A program made the translations under genes and the position numbers. A model generated the notes under the pieces. It was not told where the DNA came from. It ran no database searches and saw nothing but the letters and a program-made list of their open reading frames with translations. Positions 1 to 10,486 of a DNA stretch of 32,524 bases are shown piece after piece (the first letter of the stretch is position 1; the number at the start of each line of letters is the position of its first letter). Location of the stretch: positions 126,001 to 158,524 of the forward strand of contig NW_026971418.1 of the NCBI RefSeq assembly GCF_963678635.1, read 5' to 3'. The stretch comes from Symsagittifera roscoffensis (lineage: Eukaryota > Xenacoelomorpha > Acoela > Convolutidae).

Positions 1-584
1 AAAACCCATGAAAGGCCAGTTTTTCGCTGGCATGACACTCAAAACAGCTCGCCTTCGTTCAACAGAACCTTGAAAAGTGTACGCTGCCGATTGTGATCAT
101 TTATGTGGAATTTCACTACTGTCTCCGAATTCATCTACATTGCGCCGTTCTGTAGAATCGCGCGAAACTCGTTGGCTTTCCAATTGAGTTCTTGTGCCAC
201 CGCACATATCCCGGTCCATTATCAACACAGCCCTGAGAATTTTATTGTTCAGCACTTCAAAGTTCTCCAATGAAGTGATTCGTTTTCCATTCTTCAAGTT
301 TTTCGAACGTTTCTTTTTTATCATTTAAAGTTGCTCATTCAAGCGGATAATTTTGTTTTTACCGGATACTGAAGTCTAAAGTATGTTGTCGCTCTATGCC
401 CTCTCACACTGATGATAGTTAGGCTTCGATAATCATAATCTTATTTCATATGCCGTAGATGAACTGATTCACTCTCTTCGTGGAGTGTTTTTTCGTGACT
501 CCTCTTTCGGTATCTTGTTTGCAATCATTTCGTGGAAGCTTGCTTCTCAATTTTTACCAACCCGAGTCGAGATTTTTCACCTAA
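1..584. other. No gene seen, left edge
   Basis: AT-rich sequence with no open frame longer than about 75 codons and no family I recognise. The longest frame (minus strand, about 97-324) encodes a basic peptide without a recognisable motif. It may be part of the decayed minus-strand element further right, but nothing shows this. Confidence 0.4.
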
Positions 585-925
585 TTTGAAGCAAGATTTG
601 AGCGGTTTGAGCGGTTTTTTTAGACTATTACGCTCAAAATCTTGCTTCAAAATGAGCGGTTTGAGCGCTTTTTGAACGGTTTATCTTAAAAAAACGCTCA
701 AAAGCGGCGCAAGATTTGAACGGTTTTGAGCGGTTTATCTAAAAAAAAAACGCTCAAAAGCGGCGCAAGATTTGAACGGTTTTGAGCGGTTTATCTTAAA
801 AAAAACGCTCAAAAGCGGCGCAAGATTTGAACGGTTTTGAGCGGTTTATCTAAAAAAACGCTCCAAAACCTTGCAAGATTTGAACGGTTTTGAGCGGTTT
901 ATCTAAAAAAAAAACGCTCAAAACC
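585..925. repeat. Tandem repeat of ~55 bp, hairpin-forming units
   Basis: The phrase gcaagatttgaacggtttt recurs at about 709, 765, 820 and 873, giving periods of 56, 55 and 53 bp. A more diverged start lies near 590-660. Each unit carries gagcggttt and, after an A-run, aaacgctc, which are nearly complementary, so each unit can fold into a hairpin. No coding potential is visible. This is a short satellite-like array; copy-number slippage in the A-runs is visible. Confidence 0.9.
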
Positions 926-2400
926 GTTCACGCCTTCATTTCTGGTTCTTTGAAGGCCAGTTTCTGATTGACTTTCTTCATTTACTTGAGCTGCCGTTTA
1001 ACCCTAGTCCATCTGAGACAAGGCTGACACAACCGGTTCAGCATATGGTAAGGAAGAATCTCCTTCCAGCTTCCCCGATGCTTTTGTGGGCATTTGATCC
1101 TTGTCGAGTCGCTTCGTTCTTTCAGCACACATGCTACTTCTAACCTGCACTCCTCATCATGAGGCCAACTTGTTTTTAGTATTGCTCCAAGTTTCTTCCA
1201 ATTGCTAGAAAAGGGCACAATCAATCAAAAAAAATCCATTCTGCTTGCACACATAGGATCTTGCCACGTCATTCTGGATGAGAACCTGATGATAATCAGT
1301 TCCTTTTCCTCCTCAATGGGACGATAGCAAAGACTCTTGATGTCTTGACGATAGGCCCGAAAATCCGGCATGCGAAGTTCTGCTGCCACGGTTTACATTC
1401 GAGGTTCTCTTTTCTTTGCTAAATCTTGGTATGTACAGTTTGACCCGCGATACCAGGGATCCGGTTGTTGTCTGATTATGAACTGTAACGTTTCGGTTTT
1501 CTTGAAAAGGTTTCAAGTCTGAGATCATCAGTTGAGGGCTGTTTTTTTACAATCTAAATACACTCGCTATCATCATGCGCAGCTCGTCATTTCGTAGTTC
1601 GTCAACAACTTTAGGAGGCGGGACAACAGTTCAGCCTTCTCATGGAATCTTTTACGACTCTTTAAGCTGACCGGCAACTTCTCAATTGTTCTAATACTAT
1701 TTTCTGCCTTCGTTTTATGAAACAAATCAACGCCCTATGCCCTTCAACTTTTATCCGAATTGCTTCTTCACATTACCGGATATCATCTCTGATGTGTTAC
1801 GCTCCTCGGTCATCTGTGCGCTCATACAGTTTGTTGCTGTGCCTTCCTAGTTGCTCAGGATAGCCTGGCAGATTTGTGTATCATAGAGATCTCTGCTTTA
1901 GGTTTTGTTTAGAAATTTGATTGCAATTGTTTCGTCTCCCTTTTTTCCGCGAGGAAGATTTTTCTCCGTTATTCAAGCTTCCAGTTCAGAAAAGTTGGAA
2001 TTGGCGTCAGTTTCAAAGGGGTCAAATTGGTTTGAAACAAAGCTGAGCTGTGATCTAGTTCCGAACTGTCAGTGTCCACCTCCCTTTGTTCCGTGTGATA
2101 TCATTTGATACGAGTAATAAACAGATGCCAAAATTACTGAATTCCGAAAGTATCAACTATGGTTTTGCAAGGAGTATGTTGAGAGAACTGAATTGAATTC
2201 AATATATCAACACGCTGATTTAAAAATATGTTTTTTTAGATCAAGCACCACGGCTGACTTTGATCAAGACCGGCATTACATCATATTAGGTAACAATACT
2301 TTACAGACGGTTTGGCTACTGCCGTAGCAATACCACTATTTCCTTCTTCCAAGTAACAGTTTTTACTTTGTAAACAACTTTGAAACCTTCATAAAAACAT
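926..2400. other. No intact gene; possible decayed minus-strand coding
   Basis: Only short frames are present. Two on the minus strand (about 982-1224 and 1313-1528) have mixed, protein-like composition and could be fragments of the degraded element at 2500-5800. I see no diagnostic motif, so no function is assigned. Confidence 0.35.
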
Positions 2401-2499
2401 AAGAGTTTGATTCTGGTCTTTGTCCGGTCAAAGCTTTGCATTATTAAATGTTGTTTTTTCGCTTCTCTCTTTTCTGTTCTTTGCTTGTTCTCTCTTGAA

Positions 2500-3830
2500 G
2501 TTCATTCAGCCACTCTGCCCCAAAAGTTTTGTCTAGCTTTTGTCCGAACTTCCACGTGAATAAAACATTTCCAACTGTTGCAATCTTTGCTCGATTGGGT
2601 CTCTTGGACGATTTAATGTTGCCTACTCTGTTCTATACGCCTGTAGAGACTTTCTTTCCAAGTCCTCGGACATTTTTTCAACCTCAGCCGCCATAAGTTC
2701 AAAAGAATTATTGTTTTGTTCTTGTCTTAGTGATTCTTCTGCTCCCGAGCCTTTTGTCGACGTTTCTGCTAAATCGGCGGACAAAAATGGATGCAAATTA
2801 TTTTTGAGTTATTTCTACACTACTGTCCTTCAATGCCTCTATTTAGTATCTGCTCTGCAATTTGCAGCCAGTCTTCATGAGTAGTTTCGTCGTTGTCGAA
2901 CTCGAGCAGAAAATTTCTGAAGTCATACTTTTCCTGATGGTTTTTTCTGTTTCTTTTCTTTGTCGCTCTGTCAGGTCAAGTGACTTTGTCGCCCTTAGTC
3001 TGTTTTCTTTTCTGGAATTACTCCTTACCGTGTTTATGTTACCTCAACTTGAATCTTTGGTCGCGGACCTCCTTTGTTGCGCTTCGTTCTTTGGGCGCAA
3101 GATTGATTCCCCCGTTAGCTTCTGTATCTTTTGGTGTCACAACCACAGTTTGATTTTGTTGGAAATATCGCTCAAAACTATCTTTCCTAAAAACATCTCC
3201 AATGTCATCACTCGCCTCTGCTTCAGGTGTTCTCTGCGTTTCTACTGTATCACATGTCTCCATTAGCAACAGCGATATCTGAATTTATGTTTCCTGCCCT
3301 CTTTTGTTGTTGTCTTTGTTGATTCCGTTCTGTTGTCTATCGGAACTGCTTGATAAATTGATAAAGCTTATCTCGACAACAGTTTTCTGTCGTTTCGTAC
3401 TATCACCGCTTTTCTTCGGTTGAGTCCGTTTGGTCTCAGTCATTGTTTTATGAAGCCATACTTTTTCGAAATTTCAAGTACTTGTTCCAAGTCGGGTTTT
3501 TTTCACAACCTTGTCTAATATTTGTTGAATTTCTTGGCGCCCTAAACTCAACGGAATTTTCTGCAGGCAGCGTTTGCTTCCACGAAATTTTTCAGCACCC
3601 TTTGGGTTTCTCTATCCTTGCGACTTGCATATTGCTATTTGAACAACGGACTGACATCACGGCTTGTTTTGGACTGACACTACGACGACCGCTCCAGATT
3701 TTGTTTATCTAAATTAGTTGAACTTGTTAAGAAAGGGTTCTTTAACAGTTTAGATTCCGTTATCGTCAGTCGACCAAAATGAGCTTTAAGAGTATTGCTG
3801 TTTATCGTTTTTTGCGTAGCCCATTTTGAA
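2500..3830 (-). pseudogene. Decayed Ty3-like pol 3' end, copy A
   Basis: Read on the minus strand, 3800-3768 encodes TLKAHFGRLTI, resembling the 'PFxxHFGR' segment that follows the integrase core in many Ty3/gypsy elements. Downstream are charged stretches broken by stops and frameshifts (best piece about 3269-3039, rich in E, K, R, T). The block matches copy B (4100-5540) in order at many points: the ctctgcccc...gttttgtc phrase near 2510, ttttcctgatgg near 2930, and gttaagaaa near 3727 with the HFGR segment. The offset is about 1.6-1.7 kb. This is a relic with no intact protein. Confidence 0.5.
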
Positions 3831-4099
3831 TATTGGTTTTAGGTACTGAAAAACTAATTGATAACAACTTTTCCTGTAAAGCAAAACCAGAAACCCTTGT
3901 TTTTTTTTGTTTTTGCTATTAACTATTAACTTTTTGCTCATTCTCTCTTTAAGTTCCCTGCCCAATTCCTGTTCAAAACCATTCACCTACTCTGCCTCAA
4001 AGGCTCTATCTTGCTCCAGTGCCTTTTGTCCGAACTTCCACCAAAAAATTTTTTCTAACTATGAAACTAGGATTTCTAACTAGGAATCTATGCTTGATG
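3830..4099 (-). pseudogene. Partial third copy of the decayed repeat
   Basis: The region around 3980-4045 repeats the ctctgcc...ccttttgtccgaacttcca phrase seen near 2510-2560 and 4105-4160, so part of the duplicated unit exists a third time. The minus strand reads WKFGQKALEQ..., then a charged segment interrupted by a single TAG, then NGFEQELGRELKERMSKK. This is a helical, charged pseudogene fragment whose family I cannot name. Confidence 0.45.
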
Positions 4100-5540
4100 G
4101 ACTCACCCATCTGCCCCAAAGGTTTTGTCTAGCTAAAGTGCCTTTTGTCGGAACTTCCATGTGCGTAAATAGTTTGACAACTGATAAAATCTATCCTCGA
4201 TTGAGTTCCTTGACGGAGTTCATGTTGCTTTCTTCGAACATTTCTTCAACCTCTGCCGCCGAAACTAAAAATCAGTAGTTGATTTGTTTTTATCTTTAAT
4301 TCTTTTCCTGGTTCCGAGCGTTCTGGTGAGGTTTCCGCCAGTTCGTGGGACAAAAATGGCTACTAGTTTTTTTGAAGTCTTTTCTTATTACTGACTTTTC
4401 TAAGCCTCTGATTAGTATCTGCTCTACCATTTTCAGCCAAAAGTCTTTACATCCTTTTCGAATTTGTGTAGAAGTTTTTGTCTGAACTCAATTCTGAACT
4501 CAATCGTCTGAACTCAAACGATTTCGACTGAATTCAATCTTTTCCTGATGGCTTTTTGTTTTTCGTTTTCTTCTCGCTTTGTCTGGTCAAGTGACGTTGA
4601 CCTCAGTAGCCATTTCTCATTTCAGAAAAAAATATATATTTTATGTGTTATTGTTACCTCTTCTTGAATCTATGGTCGCCTTCCTCCTTTGTTTGGCTCA
4701 AAAATGCTTCACCGTTAGCTTCGGTATCTTTTGGTTTCACAATAGTTTGATTTTTTTGGAAGTCTCACACAAAATGATCATTCAGAGACAACTCTCTGAT
4801 GTCATCACCCGATTTGGAGCCAGTTAACGTGGTTTCCACATCGTCTCTGCTTCAGGTGTACTCTGCGTTTCTACTGTATACAGCATCTTTTTTTGACTTC
4901 CCACAAGTCTTCTTTAGCAATTGCAATATTTGACTTTAAGTATACCACCGCCTTTTGTAATTTTAGTTGATAACGTTTTGTGGTCTGTGTAGCAATTGTT
5001 AGGGCATTTCTCGACAACCTCTTTCTGTTCATTGTACTTTCCTTGCTTTCTTATTGGTTGATCCGTTTTGTTTCTCTCAGGTAGAAGTTCAGCCTTTTTT
5101 TCTATGAATCCGAACTTCCACAAAAACTGAATCTCCCGTTTCCGGTCGGAATTTAGTCTCATAATCTCTTCCATGCTCTGTTACCTTTCGTTACGCGGTC
5201 TGTTTCGTCGGATTTCATTCCATGCAGCGTTCGCTTCCGGGATGTTCTTCAACACCATTTGGCCTTCTCTCTCCTTGCGATTTGCTGACTTCGACTTGAA
5301 CAATGGACTGACATGACTACTAGTTTCTCCCTTTAGCATGACTTTTACGTTTTCCCGGCTTTGATCGATACGTCGTTTGGGTTGTGATGCCGTGAGTGAC
5401 GACAGCTCCAGATGTTTTTTTAATCTAAATTGGTATAATTTGTTAAGAAACTATCCCCTAACAGTTTATTTTTCTATTTCGACAGTCGGCCAAAGTGAGC
5501 TTTGAACGGAGTTCTTTTAGTCTTTTTCTGTTTAGCCCTA
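4100..5540 (-). pseudogene. Decayed Ty3-like pol 3' end, copy B
   Basis: This is the second copy of the duplicated relic. The minus strand at 5514-5488 encodes RTPFKAHFGRL, the clearest form of the post-integrase segment. A charged stretch (5174-4914, MEEIMRLNSDRKREIQF...) follows. Frames are broken throughout. It sits directly downstream, in the minus direction, of the integrase remnant at 5721-5530, as expected if both derive from one pol gene. Confidence 0.5.
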
Positions 5541-5721
5541 GCTAGATATAGATTTATTGTACTCGAAATTTGAACAATCAACTGATGGAATTTTTTCCTG
5601 CAAAAACTTGAATTTAAATCGTGGTTTTATCGTTTGTATTGAACGTTCAACAATACCACATTGGTCAGACGAAAGGGCAGACAATATGTTTGATGTTATG
5701 TTTAGCACAAATTGTTTTCAT
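5530..5721 (-). pseudogene. Integrase core remnant of a second Ty3-like element
   Basis: One minus-strand frame begins with CAKHNIKHIVCPF. After a frameshift and stop, another frame continues as QCGIVERSIQTIKPRF. Together these match the end of a retroelement integrase core: a 'HGIKHxxxPPxxPQSNGxVER' pattern in which the E of VER is the third catalytic residue of the DDE triad. The order with the HFGR segment at 5514-5488 supports one degraded pol gene. It is distinct from the intact integrase at 16.2-16.7 kb, whose corresponding motif reads WTNGLVEGMN. Confidence 0.6.
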
Positions 5722-6762
5722 TCGCTTTCCCTTGAAACTCGAGAAACGCCCTGTTCTAACTGCTTCCGATACTTAGTGTGTATCTAATTAACTTCTGAAG
5801 AATTTCTCCGATGATTTGCTACCGGTGTAAATCGCTACCTCCACCGGTTTTTTTTGAAAAACATTCGATCGCTTCTATTAGAATTATCTGCTTCTCTCTG
5901 TTTGTTCCAATTGCCTCCTCGTAGTTTGACTGAACTTGTTCGGGTTTTGTTAACAGAGGAAAAGGTTTGAAGTTTTTTAAGAATTAGGTATTTTAGATTT
6001 TTACAATATCTGGTAATTTTTACCAAAACTTTAGCCATATATATCAGAAGTTTTTGCATATGTGGTCACTAGAGACACATGGACACGTCTAGCACGGCTT
6101 CTTGTCCCGGGTGGCCACTGAGTAGCCGCTGCACACCGCTTGACGCAGCTGTACGGCGCAATTCTATTGTTCACTTGTATGCAGTTGGCGACAACACTCA
6201 ACCGATAGCAAAGAAGATCGGTGTACAGCCCCTTCAACTCAAATTTTTGTTCATTATTTCTCTCAAATGACTGCCTCGTTCTGTTAAACCAAGTGTCCTC
6301 TGAGAAAACTTCAGCGAGTTGACACTGGTCGAAAAAGTTTTTCCAGATTTTTCATTGCCTCGTTGCCAGCTGCTGCGACAGTCGAGTCCGCCTCTTCGTG
6401 ATAAATGTTTGCTCATCTTTCAGGCGGAACTAAACTTGTTGGATTTTCCATTCGTGATGTGCCACATTCTATTTTGTTGGACTGTTGTTTCCACTAACAC
6501 TTTCCTCACGATCTCTTTCAGCCACTAAAATCAATAGTTGAATTATATTTTTTTTTTCAGTTTTTTTCAAACTTAATTCCTGCAGAAACTCAGCGAATGA
6601 CTTTAGGTTTGTTTTCCGATGTGTATTATTTCTTTGGTCAACATTGTGGGAAAGCTCCGCCTAACTTTTGATGGTGATTTTCAATTAGCCCAAATACTGG
6701 TGTTCACATATTCTCGCTTCGGTGAGTTTTTTCAGTTCCTGGTGTTTCTGTTTTCATCTTTA
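5722..6762. other. No intact gene; left flank of the LTR element
   Basis: Sequence is low in coding signal. A patch at about 6060-6240 is richer in G+C than its surroundings and is open on both strands for about 65 codons, but shows no recognisable motif. The last bases (cttta, to 6762) precede the 3' LTR and do not match the bases beyond the 5' LTR (ctagg from 25569). Confidence 0.4.
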
Positions 6763-7066
6763 TGAGTTAGGACCGTCTTGGTTAACTCATAGAGTAATTT
6801 CGGATAGGGTACACCGTCTGCTCGTCACGCTATCTTATTTTCGGCCGGATAGATTCGTGCAACTTCTTAGTCTAATACCGATCCTAATCTTACTCTTATA
6901 CTATCTAGTCTCAGGTTGTTTAACTAGTCTCTGCTAGGCTCAATAGATCTAGGGTAGTTAAGTGGGTTGTTAGTTAGATGGATCATGATTGGTTAATATT
7001 AAATACTTTACATTGGTAAAATATCTAAATTATCCAATCATAAAATGTAGTTTAGATCAGGTTCCA
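6763..7066 (-). repeat. 3' LTR (304 bp)
   Basis: The copy at 25159-25568 is identical for the 194 bases 6763-6956. The two then differ by an indel (2 bases here against 108 in the other copy) and by four substitutions in the final ~108 bases, which on the minus strand are U3. The repeat starts TGAG and ends TTCCA on the plus strand, so it has TG...CA ends. Unlike the other copy it has no AATAAA on the minus strand; the nearest resemblance is AAAATAAG. A purine-rich GGATGGG lies just 5' of it on the minus strand (7067-7073) as a weak polypurine-tract candidate. Confidence 0.9.
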
Positions 7067-8680
7067 CCCATCCGGGTTTTACAGAGTTTTTTAGAATAGT
7101 TCTTCTGCAATTCGAAGGATGGATGATGGAAGTTGGTGTTTGGCGAACATCTTATTTCTTCTGTTTCCTTTTTGTTAAAGAAGTTCCAGGAAGCTGGAGT
7201 TAGAGACATAAGACGTTGTGTCTTCTAGTGACAACGACTAAGTCTTCGCAACAAACTCAAATCTGATTTCAGAATGGTTGGCTATGTCAGGTTTTTCTGT
7301 TCTGCGTGGAGAACTTCTTTTGTGTCTGGTCTAGTTTGGGAATGGCGTGGAGATTGTGCGTGGAGGGGATGCCTGGTTACTCGGATCTGTACGTATACTT
7401 GAACATCGAGGTGGTCATTGGTCTAGTTCAATGAAGTCCTTTTCTGCGAAGTCAAGTCGTACTCTAAATCCTTTGAGTTGTGATTGTGAGTGGCATATCG
7501 ATTGTGGTTGGTCATTCTCTCTCGAGTGTAGTGGGGTCGTTTTGTCTTTAGATGTTCGTCCTTGGTGTTGTATTCTGATCTATGTATTGCATAATGTAAT
7601 TTACATTTTATAAAACATTTATTAGTTTAATATTTTTTAATTATGATTTTAGTTAGTTGTTTTCACAAAAGCTTTTTGTTTTAGTTCGGTTATTTTGAAG
7701 AGTTACTCACACTTGAGTAGCTCTTATTAAAAATAGTGGTGTGGTCACAAAGCGTGGATGTAGCGCGGTGGGTTAGGCCGGCTATAGAGCATGCTCAGGA
7801 CGTCCTTCCTGGTGGGTTAGGCCAGGAGTGGGAGTATGATTTCATGCGGTTTTTGTGAGGGGTCCTGTTATGTGACAACGTTTTATGTTGGGTTTGTTGT
7901 GGTTTTTCTTATGTTTTGTTGGTTGTGTCCTTTTTTCAAAAATCAAATTGTTTGTGGTATGGGTTTGTCTTTCGACTTTTTTGTGTTTTATTATTTCTTT
8001 CTTAGACTTTATAATAGTCTTCAAAAGAATAAATTATCCAGTTTTAAACTGGGTTAATCCGGTTTGGGTACCGTTGGTTTCCTTTTCTTAGTCATGCTGT
8101 TATTCTATGATTTGTGGTATTTAGTAAGCTGCGTTGGTTAGTTTTGTTTAGTATATGATTCCTTTCCAACCGGGTTAAAGGAAAGTTTGAAACATGTTAT
8201 TATATGTTAGAGTTGTTGAGTGTGAAAACTTGAAACTGAAATTCATTATTTTAAACAATTCTTCGTGGGCGAGCTGTGCGAGTGTGGATAGAATTTCTGT
8301 GCGAATGAATGAAAATATCAAAAGGTTAGTACTGCAATTGCATTTTATTAATTTACTGCATAGAATTTGTAAATTTACTGCTAGTTATGGGGGAATTTTA
8401 AGTTACAAATTTTCATCATAATTAAATTTACTGCTTGTGGGGAAAATTTTAGAAATGAATTTACTGCATTGGTATTAAATTTATAAATTTATAAGTGTAA
8501 GAGATTAATAGAATTGTTGAAGTCTGTTTGATGAAATTTGCGATCTTTATTTGTTTTTTGTGGTTTTTGTAGGTGATCGTCGGATGAAGGCTAAAAATCT
8601 AAAGAAAACATGGATAAAGTATGGTGAGTTTTTTAATATTTCAATTAGTTAGTTATGTTCATTTAATTCATACTTACCTG
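7067..8680 (-). other. Element 3' untranslated region
   Basis: About 1.6 kb between the stop of the 601-aa ORF and the 3' LTR. No minus-strand frame is longer than about 60 codons, and plus-strand frames are short. It holds the structured element at 7761-7830 and, on the plus strand, a 51-nt segment (8573-8623) flanked by splice-like ttttgtag and gtgagt. Such a long 3' region is unusual and could hold RNA export, packaging or subgenomic-message signals. I see no protein function. Confidence 0.6.
7761..7830 (-). promoter_or_regulatory. Candidate structured RNA: twin hairpins plus two palindromes
   Basis: Two hairpins share the same 9-base loop, tgggttagg on the plus strand: cgg/ccg around it at 7766-7780 and cctgg/ccagg around it at 7808-7826. 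Between them lie two adjacent perfect 10-base palindromes, gagcatgctc (7787-7796) and aggacgtcct (7797-7806). Repeated loops and self-complementary segments recall retroviral export elements and dimer-linkage sites; that function is inference. The transcript would be the complement. Confidence 0.45.
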
Positions 8681-10486
8681 TTAGTCGTCGGGGAAAAAAC
8701 CGTGGGGGAAAATGTCGTGAATTAGTTCTGAAGTTGTTAGTAGTTTAGCTAAGATGCGGATGATATTTTTAGTCTGAAGCAGTGGCCAAAGCAATTGAAG
8801 TGCCTTGATAGTGGTTAGTTCTTCAGTGCCAACTGCAAACTCATAAGGTGTGTTTTGGATTAGATTATATAATTTGTGATTGAATTTAGTGTTGTGGATG
8901 AATTCTAAAATTGGGATTTCTATAGGTTGTACAAACTCGTGCGGGATAAGGAAGGGTCGGGATTCTTCGGCGTTGAATGTCTTGGTGATGGGACAGAAGA
9001 TGTACATTTGGGTTATGGGATCATAATTGCGAAGAATACCATGAAGGTTAGTATCTTTAATGCAATATGTGAAATTTAGGAAAAATGGTGAAGTGTATTT
9101 GGAATTAATGAATTGAAAGCGATGGTGTGGTTGTCTAGAGGGTGTGTGTAGGTCAAAGTGATTTTGGATGAAGCGATAATAACTATATGTGTGGGTTTGT
9201 TTAGTGCGCAACATAATATCGTGTGAGCAGTGTAAATCTCTTTCGTGTGGTGCAAGGAAATGAAAGGTTAGTGAAAATATTTGGAAGCGTTCTTTAAAAC
9301 TTTCGTATGCTTGTGTGTCTGTTAGTGCTTCTGAAATAATGTGATCAAACTTTCGGTCGAAGATGTTTAGTGTAAATATATATGGTGTCTTGATGAAAAA
9401 TTTCTCGGTAATTTGTGGATTAGCGAAGCGATCGTCGTCTAAGAATTGATCTTGGTTAGCTCTGATGATGTTGTGATCATAGTATTCGAGTGTATATTCG
9501 TTAGCTCTAGGTGCAGTGTGTGTTTTTAGTGATTTTTTATATCCAACGTAAGTAAATTGTCTAGCGGTTAGTGGTGTAGTGAGTCGATATAGCATGTCCG
9601 TATTTCGTTCTATATCGATGTGAGTGTTAGATAAAGGTAAGCAAAGAGGGTTAGTAAAATGATAATATGAGGTCCAAGAGAGAGTGGGCATTAAAACGTA
9701 TTCATCTACGAAGTTGCGTGTTTCGTTAGTGTCGTGGGGGGTGTTTAATGTGTATTGTGGGAATGAGGGTAAGGTGATGGCTAAAAATTCTTTTGTGTTA
9801 GTATGCTTGGGGTGGTTGATGTATTCACGGGCTGTTCCTGGTTTTGCTGGGAAAGGATGGTTGGGGAACTTTCTTTTAAAAGTGCGGTAAGCTCTATTAG
9901 TGTTGAGTGAAGATTCAGTTGATGTGGATGATGGTGCTAATGATTCAGTATAATTTGAAGAGGGTGTAGGGGTAGGGGGGTTGGATGAATTTATTGTGGA
10001 GGAGATTTGGTTTATGGTTGGGGTATTAAGGTGGTAGGGTTGTTGTTGAAGGGTAATAAAATTATCTAGCTCTGGGGAGATTCGGGGGGTGTCTGGAGAA
10101 TGAGATGATTGGTCAGAATGGTATGAGGAGTAGGTTGGGGTAACTTGGGAAGCATAAGAGGGTGTGGGGGTGATTGGGTCAGGGTTATTGGATAATATGG
10201 GTTGAAAAGGGGGTTGAGAAAAATTAGAAGAGTTATGAAAATTATTGGATGGGGATGGTTCTGAGTCGGCAAATTCATCGGGGGTTTCAATATTCGGGTT
10301 ATTGAGTTGTGAGATGGAATATAAAACTGAGATGTGTGAATTAGTATCGGAATTCATGCCTGATGTTACATTACTAGATGGAAAATCGGGTGGCGGAAAA
10401 GCAAAAAGTGGTATTATTGGGATTGGAGAGGTAAGATTGGTTGGGTGGGAATTTGATCGGTGTAGTGATCCAAGTTGGCGGCTCAT
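8681..10486 (-). CDS. 601-aa accessory protein, unknown family
   Basis: Last gene of the element. Its ATG overlaps the glycoprotein stop as ATGA (10483-10486), pointing to coupled termination-reinitiation or a shared message. Residues 1-205 are low complexity, rich in Pro, Ser, Thr and Asn, probably disordered. Residues ~205-601 look globular, with many aromatic residues and histidines (for example YYHF near 275 and HFLAPHERDLHCSHD near 410) and alternating hydrophobic segments ending in FPHGFFPDD. No signal peptide or membrane segment is evident. I recognise no domain. Its length and openness in AT-rich DNA show that it is a real gene. It could be an accessory or structural protein; its position after env resembles accessory genes of complex retroviruses, but that is analogy only. 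Confidence 0.85.
   Translation of the reverse strand: MSRQLGSLHRSNSHPTNLTSPIPIIPLFAFPPPDFPSSNVTSGMNSDTNSHISVLYSISQLNNPNIETPDEFADSEPSPSNNFHNSSNFSQPPFQPILSNNPDPITPTPSYASQVTPTYSSYHSDQSSHSPDTPRISPELDNFITLQQQPYHLNTPTINQISSTINSSNPPTPTPSSNYTESLAPSSTSTESSLNTNRAYRTFKRKFPNHPFPAKPGTAREYINHPKHTNTKEFLAITLPSFPQYTLNTPHDTNETRNFVDEYVLMPTLSWTSYYHFTNPLCLPLSNTHIDIERNTDMLYRLTTPLTARQFTYVGYKKSLKTHTAPRANEYTLEYYDHNIIRANQDQFLDDDRFANPQITEKFFIKTPYIFTLNIFDRKFDHIISEALTDTQAYESFKERFQIFSLTFHFLAPHERDLHCSHDIMLRTKQTHTYSYYRFIQNHFDLHTPSRQPHHRFQFINSKYTSPFFLNFTYCIKDTNLHGILRNYDPITQMYIFCPITKTFNAEESRPFLIPHEFVQPIEIPILEFIHNTKFNHKLYNLIQNTPYEFAVGTEELTTIKALQLLWPLLQTKNIIRILAKLLTTSELIHDIFPHGFFPDD

Noticed and set aside
6060-6240. GC-richer patch open on both strands as a host exon
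   Set aside because: No splice-site framing, homology or codon signal that I can recognise.
6758-6762. Search for a target-site duplication flanking the LTRs
   Set aside because: cttta on the left and ctagg on the right (25569-25573) do not match, nor do shifts of one or two bases.
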